Of a stretch of 64,000 nt of DNA, positions 59,652 to 64,000 are shown piece by piece (position 1 is the stretch's first letter; the number at the start of each line of letters is the position of its first letter). The notes beneath the pieces were generated by a model. The model did no database searches. It worked only from the letters and a program-made list of their open reading frames with translations, and was not told the DNA's origin. The translations under genes and the position numbers were made by a program. Location: NCBI GenBank assembly GCA_963792855.1, contig CAWBXZ010000016.1, positions 1-64,000 of the forward strand, given 5' to 3'. This DNA is from SG8-40 sp963792855. Its GTDB lineage: Bacteria > Pseudomonadota > Gammaproteobacteria > Burkholderiales > Eutrophovitaceae.

Positions 59652-60311
59652 CTCAACCACAAAGGCACAAAGACACCGAGCAACACGATGCTCTCAATTG
59701 GTATTCTGAACCGGATGAATGGGTAGCGAGCAACATCGGTTCGAGCATTTGGAACGGGTTCTAGCCCCAACCGACAGGATTGTTACCATGCCTTTACCCA
59801 AAGAAACCGAGGAGACTGCGCGGCATGTGGTTGATGCCGCAGTAAGAATTCATTCGACCCTTGGTCCCGGCCTGTTGGAATCGGTTTACGAAAAATGTCT
59901 CGGTATCGAATTGGCAAAGCGCGACGTACGTTACGAACGGCAGGTTAGCGTACCAATTGTCTACGAAGGCGTTGCTGTTGAACCCGGTCTGCGCATAGAC
60001 CTCATTGCCAATAAATGCGTCGTGGTCGAACTCAAGTCTGCAGAGAAACTCCTGCCTGTTCATGAAGCACAACTACTGACCTACCTGAAGCTTTCCAGAA
60101 TGAGGCTCGGCCTGCTTCTGAATTTCAACGTCGCATTGATGAAACAGGGGATTCGTCGCATCATTCTTTGACGATTCGCTTCTGGCTTGAGCCCACTCGG
60201 CATGCGGTGGGATTTCTGACAAATCCCCTTCGGAATTTTCGAATCCCAGGGAAATAGATAGATTCATAGCCTTCTTTGTGTTGCTTTGTGCCTTCGTGTC
60301 TTTGTGGTGAG
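59652..60311. mobile_element. GxxExxY element with terminal inverted repeats
   Basis: The left repeat (59652-59686, CTCAACCACAAAGGCACAAA...) and the right repeat (60271-60311, on the minus strand CTCACCACAAAGACACGAAG...) share about 80% identity over roughly 35 bp and face each other around the GxxExxY gene. No transposase is present. The family is widespread with such flanks, so I call it a possible non-autonomous mobile unit. Confidence 0.6.
59788..60171 (+). CDS. GxxExxY protein (PD-(D/E)XK-like)
   Basis: About 127 residues from ATG 59788 (MPLPKETEETARHVV). The family signature is GPGLLESVYEKCL (G-x-x-E-x-x-Y). Further on, LRIDLIANKCVVVELKS fits a D-...-E-x-K nuclease-like core, followed by EAQLLTYLKLSRMRLGLLLN and the end GIRRIIL. 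Function unknown. It is enclosed by inverted repeats and sits alone between valS and an MFS gene. Confidence 0.92.
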   Translation: MPLPKETEETARHVVDAAVRIHSTLGPGLLESVYEKCLGIELAKRDVRYERQVSVPIVYEGVAVEPGLRIDLIANKCVVVELKSAEKLLPVHEAQLLTYLKLSRMRLGLLLNFNVALMKQGIRRIIL

Positions 60312-60331
60312 ACGCGAAACGGGAAACCCTT

Positions 60332-61564
60332 TTGCTCGGCCTAAACACCTTCCGCGCCCTCAAGCACCCGCTGTTTCGCAGATTCTTCTACTGCCAGGCG
60401 GTATCGATACTCGGCCACTGGATGCAGCAGATCGCACTGCAATGGCTGGTGTATCGCACCACCGGATCGGCGGCGATGCTCGGGTTGGTGGCGTTCGCCA
60501 ATCAGGCGCCGATTCTGTTTATCGCGCCTTTCTCCGGTGTGCTCGCCGACCGGCTCGATCGGCGCAAGTTGCTCATTACAACGCAGAGCTTCGCCGCCAT
60601 GCAGGCCTTGCTGCTCGGCGCTCTGGTTCTGTCGGGCGCATTCGAGACCTGGCATCTGGTTGCAATGGCCTTGCTCTTCGGCGTCGTGGCCGGTCTCGAC
60701 ACGCCGGTTCGCCATTCGTTGTTCGTCACCATGGTGGAGAACCGCGACGACCTGCCCAACGCGATTGCGCTGAATTCCTTCCTGATGAACAGCGGGAGGT
60801 TGATCGGCCCGTCGATCGCCGGCGTGGTACTCATCTATGTTCAGGAAGGATACTGTTTTCTGTTTAACGCAATGAGTTATCTGGGCGTGGTCTGGATGGC
60901 GTGGACGCTGCCCCGGTTAACGCCGTCACGCGATGCCGCGGTCGCCGGATACCTGCAGTCGCTACGTGATGCCGCTGCTTACGCCTGGAAGCATCACCAG
61001 ATTCGCGAACTGCTGGCGCTGATTGCCTGCGTGGCCTTCTTTGGCTCTTCCTACATCGTGTTGATGCCGGTGTTCGCTCGCGATGTGTATGGCGGCGGTT
61101 CGGAAACACTGGGGTTTCTGGTTGGCTGCGCCGGATTCGGTGCGGTCATGGGAACGGCTTATCTGGCAAGCCGCGGCAGTATCGAACGGCTATCACGGCG
61201 CCTGATGTTCACCAGCATGCTTGCCGGGTTCGCCTTGCTGGCGGTGGGCTTGTCTCCGTGGTTATGGCTGACGTTCGCGCTGATGGTGCTACTCGGATTC
61301 GGCATCATCGTCACCGCCGCCGGCACCAACATGATCCTGCAATCAGTCGTCGAGGACAGCAAACGCGGCCGCGTCGTCAGTTTCTACACCATGGCTTTCC
61401 TCGGAATGATTCCGTTCGGCGCTCTTGCTGGCGGCAATCTCGCCAATCTCATCGGTGCACCCAAAACAGCGATGGTCTTCGGCGTCGCGTGCACGCTATC
61501 GGGGCTGTTCATTGGCGGGCGGCTCAGGCGCACGACCGTGGCCAAGCAATCAGCCGTGCGATAA
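60332..61564 (+). CDS. MFS transporter (EntS-like)
   Basis: 410 residues, about twelve membrane segments. The first motif, FRALKHPLFRRFFYCQAVSI, then the loop GVLADRLDRRKLLI (MFS motif A) between segments 2 and 3. The only nearby start is TTG 60332, 21 bp after the right repeat of the GxxExxY element, so the original promoter and perhaps some N-terminal codons may have been displaced. Substrate unknown. Confidence 0.85.
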   Translation: MLGLNTFRALKHPLFRRFFYCQAVSILGHWMQQIALQWLVYRTTGSAAMLGLVAFANQAPILFIAPFSGVLADRLDRRKLLITTQSFAAMQALLLGALVLSGAFETWHLVAMALLFGVVAGLDTPVRHSLFVTMVENRDDLPNAIALNSFLMNSGRLIGPSIAGVVLIYVQEGYCFLFNAMSYLGVVWMAWTLPRLTPSRDAAVAGYLQSLRDAAAYAWKHHQIRELLALIACVAFFGSSYIVLMPVFARDVYGGGSETLGFLVGCAGFGAVMGTAYLASRGSIERLSRRLMFTSMLAGFALLAVGLSPWLWLTFALMVLLGFGIIVTAAGTNMILQSVVEDSKRGRVVSFYTMAFLGMIPFGALAGGNLANLIGAPKTAMVFGVACTLSGLFIGGRLRRTTVAKQSAVR

Positions 61565-61659
61565 GCCGGAGCCTTGGTGGCGACGGGTAGTTGAACAGGC
61601 AAATGGCGCACGGGTCATAGATCGTGCTTCTCGATTACACAAAACCGGCAGCGGAAACG

Positions 61660-61693
61660 AAAAAGCCCACGACCAAAGTCGCGGGCTTTTTCA
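61660..61693. terminator. Bidirectional rho-independent terminator (MFS gene / porin)
   Basis: AAAAAGCCC-A-CGAC ... GTCG-C-GGGCTTTTT with a CAAA loop. The run of A before and T after lets it work for both convergent genes. Confidence 0.9.
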
Positions 61694-61778
61694 GGAACAC
61701 CTGCTCAAACCAAATCCAGCATCAAACAGTCTGTGGCAGCGTCCTTTTTCGAGTACTGCTGATCTCGATGGCTAAACC

Positions 61779-62990
61779 TTAGAATACCAGGTACATGCCA
61801 AGCGAGATGGCTGACGGGTCTTTTCCTGCTTCCGTTGTGACGCCGTTCTGGATGTTACTTTGCGCGTTCTCGCCATTGTCCATCGTATTGTAGATGACGT
61901 AGAGGTTCGAGTTGGCCGACAGCGTGTGGTAGTAACCGACTGAGAGGTTGGTCGTATCGCTGCCGTTGATCGACGCGCCGTTCACATCGGCATCATCCAT
62001 CATGATGTAACCGAGGGCCAGCTTGCCGGTCGGAATCATCCAGGAACCACCAACCCAGATACCATCGCGCTCGATCTTGGTGCCGGCAGCACCTGCTGAT
62101 GCACCTGTCGTGACCTTCCACTCGTTGGTTTCAAAAATCGCATCGATCGCGAAGTTGCCGAAGGTCATACCGCCACCCAGGCGATAGCCGGACATGTCCA
62201 TCTGGATGAACTCGCTCGCAATCCCGCCAATAGGCGTCAGGTCAATGCCGCTGAACTGCGCACCTGTAATGTCGGCACCAGCGCCGTAAACACGCCAGCC
62301 ACCAAAGCTGGTTTGACCATCATAGCGCGCACCGTAGAACAGTTCATTCCAGGCATCTGTGTTAGGAGCCGTGCTCAGTCCGGTAGAGTTCGAGCCTTCC
62401 AGAGAATAGTCGACCTGAAGACTGAAACCGCCCCAGTTCGGAGAAATGTAGGTAATGGTCGAATCGGTACGGCGAGCACCGATGTTGGTACCGTTGAACA
62501 CCGCATTCAGGTTCTGGCCGCTTCCAAGGGGGTTAATGCCAGGCTGTCCCAAACCGTTGACGATGTTACCGCCGGGGCCTGCTGCGCCGTGGAACGGGTC
62601 AACCGCGTAACCGGTCGCTTCATGGATGTTTTCCTGCGTACCGAAGCGGACTTCACCCCAGCTCTCACCGGCAAGGCCGACGTAGCTGTTACGGTTGTTG
62701 ATGCCGCCAGAGCCATCAGGCTGGTTGACAGCGCCGCCGCCGTGGTAACCGACTGCGCCGACGTCGAGTTCAAGGTGACCCTTGACCATCAGGCCGGTGC
62801 CCAGATCGTCAACCATGTCCCACCAGAAACGCGAGTGGGTGTTGTTCATCTGGCTTTGGCTCTCGACGCCATTGTCAAATTGTTCGACCGCGAGGTCGAA
62901 CTCGCCACCAAAACTGACGTCAACCGCCATCGCCGCGGACGGAACCGCGAACGCGCCGGCTACTGCCAGCGCCATCAGACTCTTCTTCAT
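61779..62990 (-). CDS. Gram-negative outer-membrane porin
   Basis: 403 residues. Signal peptide MKKSLMALAVAGAFAVPSAAMA, then beta-strand pattern of a general diffusion porin (VDVSFGGEFDLAVEQF, NSYVGLAGESWGEVRFGTQE, aromatic strand ends) and the C-terminal Phe of LGMYLVF needed for BAM insertion. AAGGAGATAG precedes the ATG closely. A strong sigma-54 promoter match lies about 120 bp upstream, so nitrogen or carbon control is plausible. Convergent with the MFS gene. Confidence 0.93.
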   Translation of the reverse strand: MKKSLMALAVAGAFAVPSAAMAVDVSFGGEFDLAVEQFDNGVESQSQMNNTHSRFWWDMVDDLGTGLMVKGHLELDVGAVGYHGGGAVNQPDGSGGINNRNSYVGLAGESWGEVRFGTQENIHEATGYAVDPFHGAAGPGGNIVNGLGQPGINPLGSGQNLNAVFNGTNIGARRTDSTITYISPNWGGFSLQVDYSLEGSNSTGLSTAPNTDAWNELFYGARYDGQTSFGGWRVYGAGADITGAQFSGIDLTPIGGIASEFIQMDMSGYRLGGGMTFGNFAIDAIFETNEWKVTTGASAGAAGTKIERDGIWVGGSWMIPTGKLALGYIMMDDADVNGASINGSDTTNLSVGYYHTLSANSNLYVIYNTMDNGENAQSNIQNGVTTEAGKDPSAISLGMYLVF

Positions 62991-63484
62991 GCTATCTCCT
63001 TAATGTTTGCTTAAGCCGGGCAGGTGCTGTTATTGGTTTCGGCACCTCCCAATTGAGGCGTTGGATCGCCCCACCCCTTTTTCCAACCTCTCCCGGGAAA
63101 GAAGAAGTTGCGAGGATTGTGCCAAAGTGCAACAGGTGGAAGCAAGCTTTTCGCCCTCAGACATGCACTTGCGGGAGATTTGTTGCAAAAAAGTAACGAC
63201 TTTTCGGGATATCTGGAAAGTTATCCACAGATACGTCGGATTTTGTCGTTTTGACAACAAGTTAATTCGCTTTATTCAAGCCGGTTCTGAATTTGGCTCG
63301 GATCGCCGAAACAGGCAAATCGCTTACCGCATGGGACGCAGAGCGCGCAGAGTCAAGAAACGCAGTCGAGATCGCCTGTCGATCAAATGCGATTTGATCA
63401 AGAGGATCGCTTGCGCAAGCAGATGCGATCGGCGTTCAAATCATCCAGAAAATGGCATTTGGCGGCGCAATCGATAGCGTCTCA
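62991..63484. other. Regulatory region between trpC and the porin gene
   Basis: 494 bp without a protein gene. Contains the sigma-54-like promoter (63109-63124), one consensus DnaA box TTATCCACA (63221-63229), the hairpin GATCAAAT-GCG-ATTTGATC (63381-63399) and a second inverted repeat GATCGC ... GCGATC nearby (63405-63430). Confidence 0.6.
63109..63124 (-). promoter_or_regulatory. Sigma-54 promoter upstream of the porin gene
   Basis: Minus strand TGGCACAATCCTCGCA: GG and GC ten bases apart, matching TGGCAC-N5-TTGCA with one change in the -12 element. Predicts a leader of about 108 nt. Confidence 0.75.
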
Positions 63485-64000
63485 TCAGCGTGTTCGCGAC
63501 TTCGCGGAAAGGCACCCTGGTCTGCGGTCAAAGTCAGCCGGAACAGTTCTGTCCAGCGCGGCGCCCGGATTTTCCGCGCGCATGAACGCTTCGCCAACCA
63601 GAAATGCGTGAACATCGGCGCTGCGCATGCGCTGTACATCGGCGCGCGAGAGAATGCCGCTTTCGGTAACCACCAGCTTCCCGTCCGGGATACCCGGCAA
63701 TAAGTCGAGCGTCGTCTCGAGTCGCGTCTCGAAGGTGCGCAGATTGCGGTTGTTGATTCCCACCAAAGGCGTTTGCAGCATCAGCGCGCGTTCGAGCTCT
63801 GCCGCATCGTGCACCTCAACCAGTACCGCCATGTTCAGCGACAACGCGACCGCTTCCAGTTCGCGCATGCGCGCATCATCCAGAGCCGCAACGATCAGCA
63901 GTATGCAGTCCGCGCCCATCGCCCGCGCTTCGTACACCTGATACGGCTCGATCATGAAGTCCTTGCGCAACACGGGCAATCCGCTCGCTTCGCGCGCCTG
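63485..64000 (-). CDS. trpC: Indole-3-glycerol phosphate synthase (5' end outside window)
   Basis: C-terminal part, about 171 codons, of the TIM barrel that closes the indole ring in tryptophan synthesis. Seen: SGLPVLRKDFMIEPYQVYEA (catalytic Lys), ADCILLIVAAL, VGINNRNLRTFE and LVVTESGI. The end is odd: after PGAAL the frame continues 25 residues (DRTVPADFDRRPGC...) to a stop at 63485, whereas the frame one base over reads TELFR, the usual ending style, to a stop at 63436. A +1 insertion near 63550-63560 is possible. Confidence 0.92.
   Translation of the reverse strand, partial: QAREASGLPVLRKDFMIEPYQVYEARAMGADCILLIVAALDDARMRELEAVALSLNMAVLVEVHDAAELERALMLQTPLVGINNRNLRTFETRLETTLDLLPGIPDGKLVVTESGILSRADVQRMRSADVHAFLVGEAFMRAENPGAALDRTVPADFDRRPGCLSAKSRTR

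Noticed and set aside
63221..63229. DnaA box as sign of a replication origin
   Set aside because: A single box with no cluster, no AT-rich unwinding region and no dnaA or gidA nearby.

Overview
The window looks like a chromosomal segment of a betaproteobacterium (GC-rich, about 60% by eye). Pointers are the linkage glnA - DUF4124 gene - ntrB - ntrC, the cluster sigma factor - DUF3619 - DUF3106 - RDD, the order yqgE - ruvX - pyrR - pyrB - inactive pyrC, lptGF divergent from pepA-holC-valS, and a classical 16-18-stranded-type Gram-negative porin. Genus cannot be fixed from sequence alone.

Positions 1-24633 (minus strand) form one long, tightly overlapping surface-polysaccharide operon. In transcription order: gmd and fcl (GDP-fucose), wzm and wzt (ABC export, Wzt with a C-terminal cargo domain), a block of nonulosonic-acid-type genes (NeuB-like synthase, NeuD-like acyltransferase, TIM-barrel isomerase, CBS-DegT aminotransferase fusion, NeuA-like cytidylyltransferase, DapA/NanA-like lyase, second NeuB-like synthase, GT-B transferase with HP and ST motifs), then methyltransferases, glycosyltransferases, a hexapeptide acyltransferase, an NAD-dependent epimerase and a WecA-like initiating transferase cut by the window edge. 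A decayed cassette on the opposite strand (13501-15371: VOC, AMP-dependent ligase and MBOAT remnants) splits the operon. The ulosonic-acid block lacks the usual dehydratase and hydrolysing epimerase and is the best candidate for an undescribed pathway.

Positions 24867-28534 (plus) hold manC-waaC-waaA, giving GDP-mannose and the LPS inner core. Then come fau, tolC and pcm (minus), thiC behind a TPP riboswitch-like leader, uppP, a rhodanese, and the nitrogen-control block glnA-ntrB-ntrC with a readable NtrC enhancer pair and a sigma-54 promoter. Positions 40370-49699 (minus) carry exonuclease III, Sel1, PilZ and glutaredoxin-like genes, prlC and the pyrimidine/ruvX group. Positions 49941-51801 (plus) hold a sigma factor with small membrane or envelope partners, followed by lptG-lptF (minus), pepA-holC-valS (plus), a GxxExxY gene flanked by inverted repeats, an MFS transporter, a porin with a good sigma-54 promoter match (minus) and the start of trpC (minus, cut by the window end).

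At least four conserved genes (a methyltransferase, the DapA-like lyase, neuD, waaA) and possibly trpC are each broken by what reads as a single extra base. Because waaA is normally essential and all events are +1, sequencing or assembly error is a serious alternative to real decay.
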